Origin: Skeletonema tropicum | Lineage: Eukaryota > Bacillariophyta > Thalassiosirophyceae > Thalassiosirales > Thalassiosiraceae | Direction of reading: 5' to 3' | Assembly: GCA_037178625.1 (NCBI GenBank) | Contig: CM074135.1 | Span: 2,978,001-3,042,000, forward strand | DNA length: 64,000 nucleotides | In this document: positions 31,276-42,135 of the stretch, one piece after another | Position numbering within the stretch: position 1 is the stretch's first letter | Layout of the letters: every line of letters begins with the position of its first letter | Program-made: the position numbers and the translations under genes | Notes under the pieces: model-generated | What the model saw: only the letters and a program-made list of their open reading frames with translations | Databases searched by the model: none | What the model was told of the DNA's origin: nothing

Positions 31276-32110
31276 ACCAGGTGTTATGTGATAGCACATT
31301 ATTGGCTGTCGATGATGTCGATAGAGCCACTGGTCAGCATTGTAACTACTGTATTCGTCTTGATGTGGTAAATTAGCATGGGTCAGATGGGTTGTTTATG
31401 CAAGGAATGAAGGAGTCACCTTTACATACAGTCAGTGAACGGCAGGTGGCGGCAGCAGAGATAGACACAGGAATACCACGCAGCATTGGCATTGGGACGC
31501 AAAAAGCTGTCACTGACAAGCAGAAGTTATGTGCGTACCATAGTGCAAGAAGACGTCAACCATGGTTGATATCTCTAGTTGCATCACCACAGCAAATGAG
31601 TATTTACATAATCTGCTCCAACTTTTGCTTTATCATTGGGACCCAGGTTCCTGTGGCTGCATTTATATTTCTATTTATATACACTTTAACTGCAAGATGC
31701 GACCTATCCCAGTGGACAATATCTATTTTACTTTCGCCGAAGGATTATTGACTACAAATCCTTTCGAATTTACTTCATCAGCGGCAATCGTATTGATTGT
31801 GGTATGTAATTGTAATACTTAGCGAGCAGATAATAATATCAATATTGCTTGTGCTTCAGAGTTTGTTCTTTCTTTTCTGACATCCAGTGCCGTAACGTAA
31901 GGTAATTGTGAGTGGTACGACATTCAATGCGGCATCCACCATCTTCTCCCTTCTCCTCTAGCAACCATCAATCTTTTGGTTTATCTTTGCGGAGATTATA
32001 GCAGCAAGCAGCACGCCTTCGTCATTGTGGTTGGGTCGCTGTGTGCTCTGTTTTATGTAGGCTGCAGAGCTTTCTAACGTGACCGGGTTTCAACAAGCAC
32101 CGTACGGAAA
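31276..32110. other. Intergenic region before LRR copy 8
   Basis: Short frames at 31392-31822 have no recognisable features. At about 31887 the word AGTGCCGTAACGT is a near match, in opposite orientation, to the GACGGTACGGCACTC word upstream of other LRR starts. Confidence 0.35.
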
Positions 32111-33307
32111 ATGGATGACGGTTCGGCCGATTCGGCCGATCCGGAAGAGGCATTCAATTTAGATTATTTCAGGAATAATCGTTGCTCTATGACGATATTC
32201 CACAAGAGCGGCGACGATCGTTATATCCAAAATATGACAGACGAGGATTGGGAGCGGCTAGGTATTGATATATCAACCAACACCCATTTGAAATATGTAC
32301 GTCTTTTTTCAAGAGCCCTCAACGATCATAGGATTTCGTTTTTCTTCCGGGGTTTGACGATGAGCAGCTCAATCAAAGATTTAGATCTGCCAGGCAATGA
32401 AATAAGCGCAGTAGGATTGCGGAGCATGGTGCCATTTTTTCAGAGCGCAAATAGTCTCATGAGCTTGGACCTCGATGATAATAATATTCAGTCAGAAGGA
32501 TTTAATACGCTGTGGAGATCATTGCGTGACAGCCCTATCGAAAAGCTGTGGTGCAGTAACTGCGGCATAAAATCGATTGAAATAGACAACGAGAATATCC
32601 CCAGAAAATTGACCTGCTTATTCATAAATGGTAACAACATCAACGCTGATGGATGCCATGGATTAGCAAAATTGCTACAGGGGGGAGATTCTACGCTAGA
32701 ATGTTTGTGTCTCGAAAGAAACAAGATTGATGACCAAGGTGTCAATATTTTGGTCGATGCCCTACGAAACAATACATCACTGATGAGGTTGAGTTTGGAT
32801 AAGAATGATATCATGTCAATTCAAGGGCAAATCACGTTGCTGAAGCTAGTGAATGATGTATCGAGCATCAAAGCAACTTTTCAATCAAACCACACATTGA
32901 CAAACGTCCAAGTGAATTCGATCTTCTATGGTCCGAATGATGTGAAAAAGCAGATTCAGCAGCTAATTGATTTGGCTACGAGTGCCAATTTGCGTAAAAG
33001 AAGTAACCCAGAAGCAGCTGGCAAAGAAAAGGTACTTTGTACACAGCTGAACAGCAGTACAAGAGCAGCGCTGGCAGAACTGCAGGGAGTAGGTCAATCG
33101 ATATACAGCGCAATCAATCCTCTTCACTTGCCCGAAGTGTTTGCATTAGTTCATCGTTACCATGGTTTGGGAGAGCTGTATGTTGCATTGAAATCATCGA
33201 TAGCGGGCGTTATATCAACTGCAAACAGGAAGCAGTGCCTTCAACAGGAAGGAGCGCACCACGAAGCCGCAATAGCTGAGCATAGGGCCTTCAGCCTTCA
33301 TAGCTAA
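32111..33307 (+). CDS. LRR protein, copy 8, degenerate C-terminus
   Basis: Open 398-residue frame with a short N-terminus (DDGSADSADPEEAF), YIQNMTDEDWERLGID, and six LRRs at about residues 50-265 (LDLPGNEISAVGL, LDLDDNNIQSEGF, LFINGNNINADGC, LCLERNKIDDQGV). The conserved tail has LPEVFALVHRYHGLGELYVA. It ends early at AFSLHS. The following 125 bp still show the remains of the usual coil and SSKRRRA end in scattered frames (to 33434), so the last 40 or so residues were lost by frame decay and small internal repeats (CATAGCTGAGCA/CATAGCTAAGCA). The LRR and tail domain should be intact, but the basic end is missing. Confidence 0.82.
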   Translation: MDDGSADSADPEEAFNLDYFRNNRCSMTIFHKSGDDRYIQNMTDEDWERLGIDISTNTHLKYVRLFSRALNDHRISFFFRGLTMSSSIKDLDLPGNEISAVGLRSMVPFFQSANSLMSLDLDDNNIQSEGFNTLWRSLRDSPIEKLWCSNCGIKSIEIDNENIPRKLTCLFINGNNINADGCHGLAKLLQGGDSTLECLCLERNKIDDQGVNILVDALRNNTSLMRLSLDKNDIMSIQGQITLLKLVNDVSSIKATFQSNHTLTNVQVNSIFYGPNDVKKQIQQLIDLATSANLRKRSNPEAAGKEKVLCTQLNSSTRAALAELQGVGQSIYSAINPLHLPEVFALVHRYHGLGELYVALKSSIAGVISTANRKQCLQQEGAHHEAAIAEHRAFSLHS

Positions 33308-34149
33308 GCATAGGAGCTTCATAGCTGAGCACAGCACCAAAGTGGAGACAGAAGCTGAAATTGCGTAAATTGGAGAAGCAGATGGTTCTCGTATTGGAAG
33401 CGAGCCTCGCAGCAGTAAACGGCGTCGAGCTTGATAACTTTACCACACCACATGCTTCGTGTACAATAATTGTGTCTAACTGCTGAAAGGTGTAGATGGG
33501 ACTTTTGCACATTGGAAGCAAAACGAAAAACTTTCACATGGTAGAGGAAATTCATTTACTAGAGGCATTTACTATAGGCTTCGCATTATATATTATCTCG
33601 GGTTTACCATTTACTTGCTGCGCTGCACATCACTTTCTATAGACCGACTTGGACAGTCCTTGTTCTGAGGATGCGCTCTTTTTAGCGCTACCCCTCCCCT
33701 TCCAAAATCAAGTTTGGTTGGACTGGCCTGAACTGTCTGGTCCAAATGAGGCTACTAGCTTGCCATTTTGGCAGCTTTAGTCGTCTTGTTGCGATGATAC
33801 GTAGATTGAAAAGCAGTAGCAAGAGACGCCGAGCTTGATGTTCAACATTCTTCTCTCTCGGTATGTATTAGATCATAATATTCAGATTGCAGCACGCACT
33901 TCTTCTGTTGCACTGCGTATCAATATCTGAAATCCTTAGTTGACCTTTCTTGCAGTTTCTTTTAAGGCTTGAGTTTGTTCTTTCAATCTCTCTTTCTCTC
34001 TCTCTCTCTCTCTAGCACATTTACGGTTCGGGCTCTCGTCAACATTAAGAGAGCCGGCTGCCCTCCTTTGCTGCAATCTCTACATACTTCTCTTTGTCCC
34101 GACCTTCGCCGTTGAGTCGAGTGAGTGAAATCTTGCTATGGGTGAGGCC
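33308..34149. other. LRR 3' remnant, then gene-free stretch
   Basis: 33308-33434 is the decayed end of copy 8. SKRRRA-type codons recur at about 33812-33838 (AGCAGTAGCAAGAGACGCCGA), a further tail scrap. A CT-repeat lies at 33983-34012. Nothing else is seen. Confidence 0.5.
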
Positions 34150-34861
34150 GAGCGGAGAATGCACGTCGTTGTTCAATCAATAGCGGGAAGCAGTTTCTAT
34201 AACACAAAGGGCAAACCACGAAGCCGCAATAGAAGAGCATAGAATCAAGGTGGAGACAATGGACGCCGAAATGAAAGCAATACGTAGAGAAAAAGCAGAA
34301 GGTTCTCATTTTGAAGCTAGCCTGCTACTTATCTGTGTGACGGTACGGCACTCAACAAGCAATAATGGTACTCACAACCTCACAATGCTCTGGAGTCGCC
34401 CGCCCGGACGCCCGGAGCCCGCATCCACCGCCAACCGATTCAGCGGCATATTAATTTGGCTGTACGTATCAATACACTGAAGAGAGAAATCCCAGATGCA
34501 GCTGGCAGGATGAAGATCATTGACATCCAGTTGAGCGATAGAAGAGCAGAGTTGGCGGAACTGAAGGGAGTAAATCATTCTTTGTACACTGAGATTAACC
34601 CTCTTCACTTGCCCGAAGTCCTTGCATTAGTTTATTCGTATCATGGACGGACAGGGAGAACTGTACGTGGCATTGAAATCATCAATGGCGGGTGCAATCT
34701 CCACCGTGGTCAGGAAGCAGTGCTTACAACAACAAATGGCATATCACAGAGCTAGGATAGATGCCATTAAAGCTGAAATTGCCACAATTGAAGCAATGGA
34801 AAAGGCAAAAGGTTCTCAAATTGGAAGCGAGTGTCGCAGCAGTAAAAGACATCGAGCATGA
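34150..34861 (+). pseudogene. LRR tail fragments (two pieces)
   Basis: A first scrap, 34172-34320, covers the coil region (IAGSSFYNTKGKPRSRN-like in shifted frames). A second, 34456-34861, runs from the linker (PDAAGRMKIIDIQL) through SLYTEINPLHLPEVLALVY to SSKRHRA. The frame shifts near 34640-34650 within YHG/QGELYVAL. No LRRs remain. The GACGGTACGGCACTC word lies between the two pieces at about 34339. Confidence 0.75.
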
Positions 34862-35836
34862 TAACTTTTACTCATGCTTCATGTCACCTTCACTTTCACA
34901 GCGATTGCGCTGGATGCTCAAAGATGCCGAAGGAACTATGATTGTATAGTGGATGCAGAACTCGCAGCAATAAAGAGACGTTTGAGTTTGATTGTTGATC
35001 ATTCCACTCCTTCAGTCTTCAGTATTAGCTGCGCAATATTGTGTAGTGCGCAATTTATTTACTAGATTTCGTATTACTATCACTGCAATTTCATTTACTT
35101 GCTGCTGCGCAGAGAGCCCGCAGTCGAGCTAGATAGCGTATATACATACATTTACAGGCAGTGAACTAAGCAACTCGCCAGCAGCAGCAGCAGCAGGTAG
35201 CAGGGGCATAGGATATACATCGCAGTAAACTGTTGGTAGCCTAGCTAACTGTAATTGACAAAGACGAAAAAGGAAGCGATGCGTCCTTGCAGCAAAAAAC
35301 GTCAAGCTTGGTTGACAGTTGCATCACATCACTCTCGGAATGACCACACAAGCACTCGGTCAATAATTTTGGTATACTTCGCATTCTGTTGAATTTGAAT
35401 GTGAGAATTAGAAGTACTCGTGATATATTCATTCAGTGTAATAGCTGAAATTGAAAGTACGTCTTATGGGCCCTCTCAGATATTATCTATGGTAACTGAT
35501 AATGAGCATGTGCGCTGCAATTAGCAATAGCTATGTATGTCCCAGATCGCACCAAGCTTTGTAAGTATATAAGTATGTAGATGTCGTCAATGAGAAGCTT
35601 TTATCTATTGTCAGAATGTGACGGTACGGCACTCGGTTTAGCACTCCCGGTACTCACCATCTCACCTCTCGGCCCACCGCCAGCAATGACACACAATGAC
35701 ACAAGCCACACGCCACCAACACTAAACAATAAACCAATAAAAAGAAAAGCAGCATCGTAAAGGTGGTAGTAGTGTGTGTCAGAGAGTGGAAGCTTCCATT
35801 GCCGTGACCGGGGTTCGATGAGAAATGAGCGCAGCA
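34862..35836. other. Intergenic region with shared upstream motif
   Basis: No gene is visible. A CAG repeat is at about 35180-35194. GACGGTACGGCACTC at 35620-35634, followed by GGTACTCACCATCTCACC, precedes the start of the next LRR copy by 216 bp. Confidence 0.45.
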
Positions 35837-37137
35837 ATGTATTTTATGTATGGAGAGAGCTCATCGGAAGATGAAGGACGGACAGGAGATGAAGATCCAG
35901 CAGGGGCCGTTATTGCGGTTAGATCGGACCGGTGATGATCCTTACATCCAAAATATAACCGACGAACAATAGGAGAGTCTTGGTCGGGATATATCAAACA
36001 ACACCTTCTTGAATGGAGTGAAGCTGTCTAGAGGCGCCGTCAATATGACAATGATCATAAGATGTCGATTTTCTTCCAGGGATTGACGAGGAGCAGTTTA
36101 ATCAAACGAATGATTTTGTTCCGCAATGGTTTGAGCGCAGTTGGAATTCGGAGCATGGTGCCATTTTTACAGAATGCAAACTAAGTACGTGATTGGATCT
36201 TGATGATAATAGTTTACAATCAGATGGATTTAATTTGCTGCTGTGGGCGTTACGACATAGCCCAATCGAAACGCTGCATTGCAAACAATGTGGCATCGAA
36301 TCGATTGAAATTGACAGCGACAATGTCCCTAAGCATTTGAGATTTTCAACTTTGGCTAACAATAGAATCAATGCTGATGAATGCCGGGGACTAGCGAAAT
36401 TGCTGGGAGGATGCTACACTGAAATATCTATCTCACGATTACAACAACGTCGATGACCAAGGTGTCAATATCTTGGTCGATACCCTTCGAAAAAATAAGT
36501 CACTGACGAGGTTAAGTTTGGGAGAGAACGATGGCATATCAAAACAAGGTCAAATAATGTTGCTGAAGCTTGTGAACAACATCTCCAGCATCGAAGCAAC
36601 ACTTCAATCAAATCACACTTTGACACATGTCAAAGCGAATTCAGCGAATTCTAGCAATGAGTTGAACAAGCAGATTCAGCAGCGTATTGATTTGGCTACG
36701 CAAAACAAACAGAACCCAGAAGCTGCTGGAAGAGCAAAGGTGCTTCAGTCTTAGATGAACTGTGGTAAAAGGGCAGAGTTGGCAGTACTACAGGGGTGAA
36801 TCAGTTTGTGTACAGCGAGATTAACCCTCTCCACTTGCCCGAAGTGTTTGCATAGTTCGTCGTTGCCATGGTCTGGGAGAGCTGTATGTTGCATTGAAAT
36901 CATCTATAGCGGGCGTTATATCCACTGTGAATAGGAAGGAATGTCTAAAGCAGCAAAGAGCAGAACACAAAGCCATCATTGCGGAGCAAACTGCCATAAT
37001 TGCTGAGCATAGGCCCATTGTAGCTGAGCATAGAACAAAAGTGGAGACAATCGATGCCGAAATTGCGACAATTTAAGAAACAGATGGTTCTCTTATTAGA
37101 ATCGAGCCTTGCAGGAGTAAGCGGCTTCGGGCTTCAT
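35837..37137 (+). pseudogene. LRR protein, copy 10, multiply disrupted
   Basis: The start is recognisable (ATGTATGGAGAGAGCTCATC-like, acidic ESSSEDEG), then the frame is broken by stops (TAG in the EQxESLGRD segment at about 35970, TAA at about 36181) and shifts (about 36415-36440). The LRR codons remain: LDDNSLQSDGF near 36200, NNRINADECRGL near 36360, LGENDGISKQG near 36520. The tail has several stops (TAG at about 36752 and 36854). The coil contains an extra repeated EHRxIVAEH unit. The second half was copied to 44434-45015. Confidence 0.82.
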
Positions 37138-37162
37138 AACTTATGACTGATCCACCGTGGTT

Positions 37163-37676
37163 GCAGTATCGCGTCTCAAAACAGGTTTGAATGATGTGGT
37201 GCTGTTGTAGTGGACATTGGAGGCACGCACAATCATCTATAGACGCACAATCATCTATAGACTTCGCTTCTACCCCTGCTTCTGCGGCACATCAATCGAC
37301 TTGCATTATCATCTTCGTCTTTCCTATACTGCTCCTTTCAGCGTAAACTCTTCCTCCCAGCTCATATGGCAGTCCAAGCTGTACGTACGCTAGCTGCTAG
37401 CTTGAAATTTTTGCAGGTTCGGTCTTCTGGAACGATGATACTAAGATTGTTCAATCACTCTCGCTGCCTGTCTGATTAGAAATAATCGGGTGATGGGTTT
37501 CCAGGATGCTATAGTGATTGCGTAATGTGTCTGGTCGTAGCAGTGGAAGATGGGAAGATGATGCTGAGTGATGAGAGGCAGATTGCAGCAACGCACAGGA
37601 CATAAATAATAGTATGCAGCAAAGCTGGATAGAGAGATGATGATTGGCATTTTGCCCATCAAGCGGTCAGAGGTCA
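37163..37676 (+). repeat. Single-copy relative of the 311-bp tandem unit
   Basis: The sequence from GCAGTATCGCGTCTCAAAAC to CGGTCAGAGGTCA corresponds to one unit of the tandem array at 45040-46283. It carries about 200 extra bases (about 37437-37637) between the TCTTCTGGAACG and GATTGGCATTTTG segments. It is probably the donor or ancestral form. Confidence 0.7.
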
Positions 37677-38192
37677 GGCCGCGAGATCCGACGATGATCC
37701 TCCACTCTCTCTAGATAGCTAAGAGCTCGGCTCATTCTACTTGAACACATGGTTATGCATTCAATTCAACTGCTCCTTTGCCATCTGTAGTTGCCTCGGC
37801 CGATTAGCCGTAGGCGATGCTGCTGAACTTTTTGCCAGCTCATCAAGAGATGCCAAGCTAATCTGATAACGAAAACAAAGAATGTAATTACTTGCGCTCT
37901 TCTAGCTTGTGTTTACATTTGCATAAATACTTACCGCTGACTATTGTACTCATTAATTCAGCAAGCGAAGCTTCCTTTTACGAGATATGTAGATGCTGTG
38001 AAAAAGTTACGCAGAGTTAAAATTGAGAGGATAGTACTTAAAATTGAGAGGATAGTACTTAAGTATTGTAAAAGCCTCGTTATTTCCAGACGCGGTAGGT
38101 CCAATGACATTCTTGCCGGCATAATCTATCTACATTCCGCAAAGAAACGGGTTATCCTCAATTGCAACTAGAGAGAGTTTTTGTGTCAGCAT
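37677..38192. repeat. Duplicated flank (matches 46284-46760)
   Basis: Collinear with 46284-46760, from the GCGAGATCCGACGATGATCC segment through GCAAGCGAAGCTTCC to AATTGCAACTAGAGAGAG. A 22-bp motif with AAATTGAGAGGATAGTACTT is tandemly doubled here but single in the other copy. No gene is evident. Confidence 0.65.
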
Positions 38193-39351
38193 ACAGCTGT
38201 TTTCAAAACGATCCTGTTTATCGTAAAAAGTAATTCCGCCCGTAGAAACATACCAAGGTGTGACACAGATTTGACTCGACTGCTCTCTTCCCCCCACTCC
38301 ACAAAAACCAGCACCTTCACCATGATCCATGATCTACCATGATGACATACATCTGGTAGCATCAGTTGCAGCAACTCGCCGCCTACATGAATGCAACAAA
38401 TCGTTCCCAGCAGTACTATCAGTTAAGTACTAGATGCGAATATGTGTATATCTTTAACCTGCTTCAACCACCGCTGAAGAGTCTTCATGTCCATCATCAC
38501 GTCCCAAAAATCGTGCATGTACTTTGCGTTCACTTATCAACCTATCATAGACATCGAGGAAATGAGTAGAACCAAACGACGGAGTAAATCATCGCGTCAT
38601 CATTTCATATGTGAATTCATGATGTCATTTGGGCGTGACGAAAGTGTCGTGCGGATGGAATAATTATAAATCTTGTCGGTACCATGGACGAACTTTCAGA
38701 GATCAGAGATACCACCTCCTCTAAAGTATGACAGCCGCGGCCAATCTATCATGGGACGATTAAAACAAGAGCTCATACTACCGCCGATATTTAGAATAAT
38801 CTTTGGTACTTCCTCTCGTATTCTGCAAGGTTTTATGAAGTTGCATGTAAAGGTGATGCTGTGACACAACATAATACAATACAGCAATTGTTATATGTGT
38901 TGTGCGTCACGTGTTGTTGTAGAATATGAGTAAAATTGGAAACTGTAACCAGCTTCTCCAGGCTACAATAGTGCTGCTACTACAACTCAAAAGATTCAAT
39001 GACATTTGATACTTAGTCAATATTACGTAATACTTCTGAATTGGCAGTTCCAAATGCTTTGAGCTACGTGCTTTGCTTTGGCCAGGTAGGACTTCTATCT
39101 CCAGTCTTACTATTGCACATCATACCGTTCATTGCTGCAAGACACACATATTGAACCCTTTCCGATCATTATCACGTACGATCAGCCTCCTTCTCAACAG
39201 ATATTTGTTACTCATTGTCTACGTTGGTCTGAAGTAATGCCGATGACATCGATGGGGCAGGAAGCATCAGTTTGATTCCAATTCGCGAGCAGCGCGTGTT
39301 CTAGGTCATCATAGCGTTGTTTGGCGATCATTTGATACTCTTCGGAGAAAT

Positions 39352-39411
39352 ATTGTTGTTGTTGTTGTAGTTGTAGTTGTAGTTGTAGTTGTTTTGTTTT
39401 GTTTTTGTTTT
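39352..39411. repeat. TTG/TAG-type microsatellite
   Basis: A run of GTT, GTA and GTTTT units (TTGTTGTTG..., then TTGTAG repeated five times, then GTTTT repeats). It is a simple repeat with no coding role. Confidence 0.75.
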
Positions 39412-39875
39412 ATCCTGGTCATATTTATCAGATACTTCCACAAATGCATTGTTATCCGGGTACCTCCTCAAAAATATCGGCACCAACTATCCCCACAACA
39501 AGGGGCCGTTCTTCTAATGATTCCGAATCACGCTGGCAGCCGCAGAAGAGCAATAAATATCATGTTGTCATGTGATGATGAGGTATCTGCCGTGATCTAT
39601 GATGATAGTAGTGTTGCTGCGTTGCTTCTTCTCGGCAATAAGAGGATATTGTGACATTAACATCTTGTCCATATTTCCACGGTCCAAGCCTCCTGACGAA
39701 GTCGAAGAACGGAATGGTGGTGAATATGATTATTGACACTTGGTCTGATGATTCGGTAGTATAATATATGACCTAAAGGCTCCTCATACTCCAATGATGA
39801 TGGCTAGGGAGGGACGAATCTGTGATAGCACGGAATGCATTTAGAATTTTCTTCTTGGAGCTCATGACGACTGTT

Positions 39876-39950
39876 CTCAAGTCTATGCTAAGGTCTTAAT
39901 CGAATATTAAGGTGCATTGGATCAATATGATTCCTTAGCATAGACTTGAG
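39876..39950. repeat. Perfect 18-bp inverted repeat (hairpin)
   Basis: CTCAAGTCTATGCTAAGG at 39876-39893 is matched perfectly in reverse complement at 39933-39950 with a 39-nt loop. It could be a small foldback element or an RNA hairpin within the 2-kb insertion. Confidence 0.7.
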
Positions 39951-40189
39951 GCATGATACCTAGTGAGGAATTGGCCGTCCGCTTTTGGGTCTTGTACGGC
40001 CATGATTGGCATCATTTTGTGCGGAAGATGCTTGATGAGTGATGGAGGCGGGAAAAATCGGCCCAAGTGATTTTCATAAGACTCATTACGTCATTTATAC
40101 TGAACCAACGTAGGAATTCGAATTTTGTATGTGCAGAATCTCTGAAATGAAAACAGCTGTAGAAAAGAGACAGTTAATAGTGAAAGTTA

Positions 40190-40290
40190 GTAAAAGGCTA
40201 GTTATTTCAAGACGCGGTAGGACTCTCCAAAAATGGACAGGGATACCGTAAAAAGCGTTCTACAACACCATGTCAATGATGCAAAATGAA
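40190..40290 (+). repeat. Locally dispersed 100-bp repeat
   Basis: AGTTATTTCAAGACGCGGTA and the following AATGGACAGGGATACCGT...CATGTCAATGATGCAAAATG recur at 46808-46915 and, diverged, at 44310-44410. Shorter pieces lie at 38071-38100 and 46655-46680. The first two belong to the duplicated upstream region of the zinc-domain gene. Confidence 0.65.
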
Positions 40291-40596
40291 TGCAAACGAA
40301 TTCTACAGAACAGAATTAGCATTCCTCAGTTCAAACATGCGTAGGAAATACATAGTAGTACTGAGTATCTTTTGTCGGTACAGCGCGGCGGTACGATACA
40401 ATACTCTTGTGTGGCTAATTCGTAAGACAGAGGCTAGAAGAGGTGTACTAGAGTACAAAAATGTTAGATCAGCGTTCGATGGCCACCTACTATCCCAGCC
40501 ACGCTGCCAGGCTGCCAACAAGAACAGAAACAGAAAGTAACTCTCTCCACTAGAGTCACAACAACATTTCATTTCTCTCATCAAACTAAGTAGAAA

Positions 40597-41967
40597 ATGA
40601 CGAAGCAGCATATCTCCTTTACTTCCGATGAAGAGATCGATGAAAGTCACTTCATCAATTATGATTATGGTTATGGGTTTCCTCCGAGTCTTTCACCTCT
40701 TACACCACCCAAACGAAACCAGTCGACGCATGCGAAGTATGACGATCATGAAATCCCAGTGGATGGGGTGTGCTTCTCCTCTTTGTCTTTTGATTGGGAT
40801 GTAGGTGTAGCTGAAGAAGAAGCCCAACCCACAGTAGCTCATTTCTCACTGCAACAGTCAGCATCAGCAAACCGCTCAACAGAAACTCAACCTCTCCTCC
40901 ATTCCTATGACGCATACTCTCCTGTAGCATCTTCTTCGTGTCATTGGGAGATACAGCATCCGTTCACGATGCAGCGAACTTATCCTTCGTACTCGGCACA
41001 GCCTACGCCTACGCCTATTGCATCCAATGCTCCTCGTGAGTTTCTTTCTGCTGTACAACGATCCACATGCAGCACACCAACCAGCTATGATAGCGCTCAT
41101 CTTCCATGCAATGGTACTGTCAATGATCCAACTCTGAACACCCCTGACAACCAGTCCGCCGAATACTATTCAAAAATGCTTCAGGCCGCAGCGGATCACG
41201 TCTTCGAGCAGCAACAAGCTTCAGCTTCAGCGTGCGCACCAGATGCTGAAGCAGTAGAGCTTTACTCTGTCGATGTGGCTTCGCCTGCTCCTCCGAGGAG
41301 TAATATTGCGTGCGACTCTCCTGAGTTGAAGTTCTTCTACGATGAGCAGCCTGATCAGGAGGAGGTGCGAAGTGTTGAATCTGGTTCTCTGTTGAAATTG
41401 AAAGAAGATGTGCTAGACTTCAACCTTGATGACATTACCAGTGGTGCGGAAAGCAATATAGGTCAAGACTTACTTCAAGATCAAGATCATCATCCTACGA
41501 GGCTTTCAATATCCTCTGATCAACAGTTTTTGGACCCTGTGCATAACTTCCTTCGATCTTCGTGTTTGGAAGTGTTTGTTTGCAGAATGGAGCACAACGA
41601 CAACGCTTCGGGTTCTGAAGGGCGTGGACATGGAACCAAGCATCATAAAGAGGGTCAGATTGGCTTAAGATGTGCTCATTGTAAGCACATTCCTAAAGGG
41701 AAAAGAGCCAATCAGGCCGTATCGTACCCTTCGAAGACGTTACATATCTTCGAGTCTGTGAGGAATTATCAACGAATTCACTTCGAGGCTTGTGAATACA
41801 TTCCCACGGAGCTCAAAATGATGCATAGGGAGTTGGTGTCAAACAAATCTGCCAGGAAGGTCCAATTGAAGTACATCAAGGCCTACTTTGCCGAAGCAGC
41901 TTGTGAGATTGGCATGGTAGAGACACCCAACAATAATCATTTAAAGTGTAATTTTGCTTTCTTATAG
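40597..41967 (+). CDS. Diatom-type zinc-binding domain protein
   Basis: 456-residue frame starting MTKQHISFTSDEE. The first 340 residues are low-complexity, rich in Ser, Pro, Gln and Asp, and likely disordered. The folded part is residues 350-435: GLRCAHCKHIP (Cys359, Cys362), a QAVSYPSKTLHIFESVRNYQ helix segment, and HFEACEYIP (His395, Cys399). That gives a CxxC...HxxxC zinc site. I know this arrangement from many diatom proteins of unknown function, often next to acidic disordered stretches; a DNA- or protein-binding nuclear role is plausible but unproven. The start lies in A-rich context (AAGTAGAAAATGACG). The 5' 400 bp and its upstream region were duplicated to 46808-47640. Confidence 0.72.
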   Translation: MTKQHISFTSDEEIDESHFINYDYGYGFPPSLSPLTPPKRNQSTHAKYDDHEIPVDGVCFSSLSFDWDVGVAEEEAQPTVAHFSLQQSASANRSTETQPLLHSYDAYSPVASSSCHWEIQHPFTMQRTYPSYSAQPTPTPIASNAPREFLSAVQRSTCSTPTSYDSAHLPCNGTVNDPTLNTPDNQSAEYYSKMLQAAADHVFEQQQASASACAPDAEAVELYSVDVASPAPPRSNIACDSPELKFFYDEQPDQEEVRSVESGSLLKLKEDVLDFNLDDITSGAESNIGQDLLQDQDHHPTRLSISSDQQFLDPVHNFLRSSCLEVFVCRMEHNDNASGSEGRGHGTKHHKEGQIGLRCAHCKHIPKGKRANQAVSYPSKTLHIFESVRNYQRIHFEACEYIPTELKMMHRELVSNKSARKVQLKYIKAYFAEAACEIGMVETPNNNHLKCNFAFL

Positions 41968-42135
41968 AAGATTGGGGTTCGCATACTTTTTGATTTGGGT
42001 TCGCATATTTCTCCCAGGCTAGATTTGTGTTCGCGTTCGCATAAGTACTGTTCCTACCTGGGAGAATGTTGGCGGACACTATCTATTCAAGAGAGAAACG
42101 TAAGTAGTATCGTAACTGATACAAGAAGGAGATCG
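41968..42135. other. 3' flank of zinc-domain gene
   Basis: Short direct repeats GGTTCGCATA (three occurrences) and an inverted pair TTCTCCCAGG/CCTGGGAGAA at 42010-42019 and 42056-42065 are seen. It may be 3' UTR or a transcription end. No gene is present. Confidence 0.4.

Larger units (their letters stand above)
38193..40160. mobile_element. Candidate 2-kb inverted-repeat insertion
   Basis: The sister copy of this region (about 46760-46800) lacks these roughly 1.95 kb. The extra DNA is bounded by ACAGCTGTTTTCA at 38193 and its reverse complement ending at 40160. The 8-mer ACAGCTGT is itself palindromic, so it could be either terminal repeat or target duplication. No transposase is recognisable inside. 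It could equally be a deletion in the sister copy, but the inverted ends favour insertion of a non-autonomous element. Confidence 0.5.
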
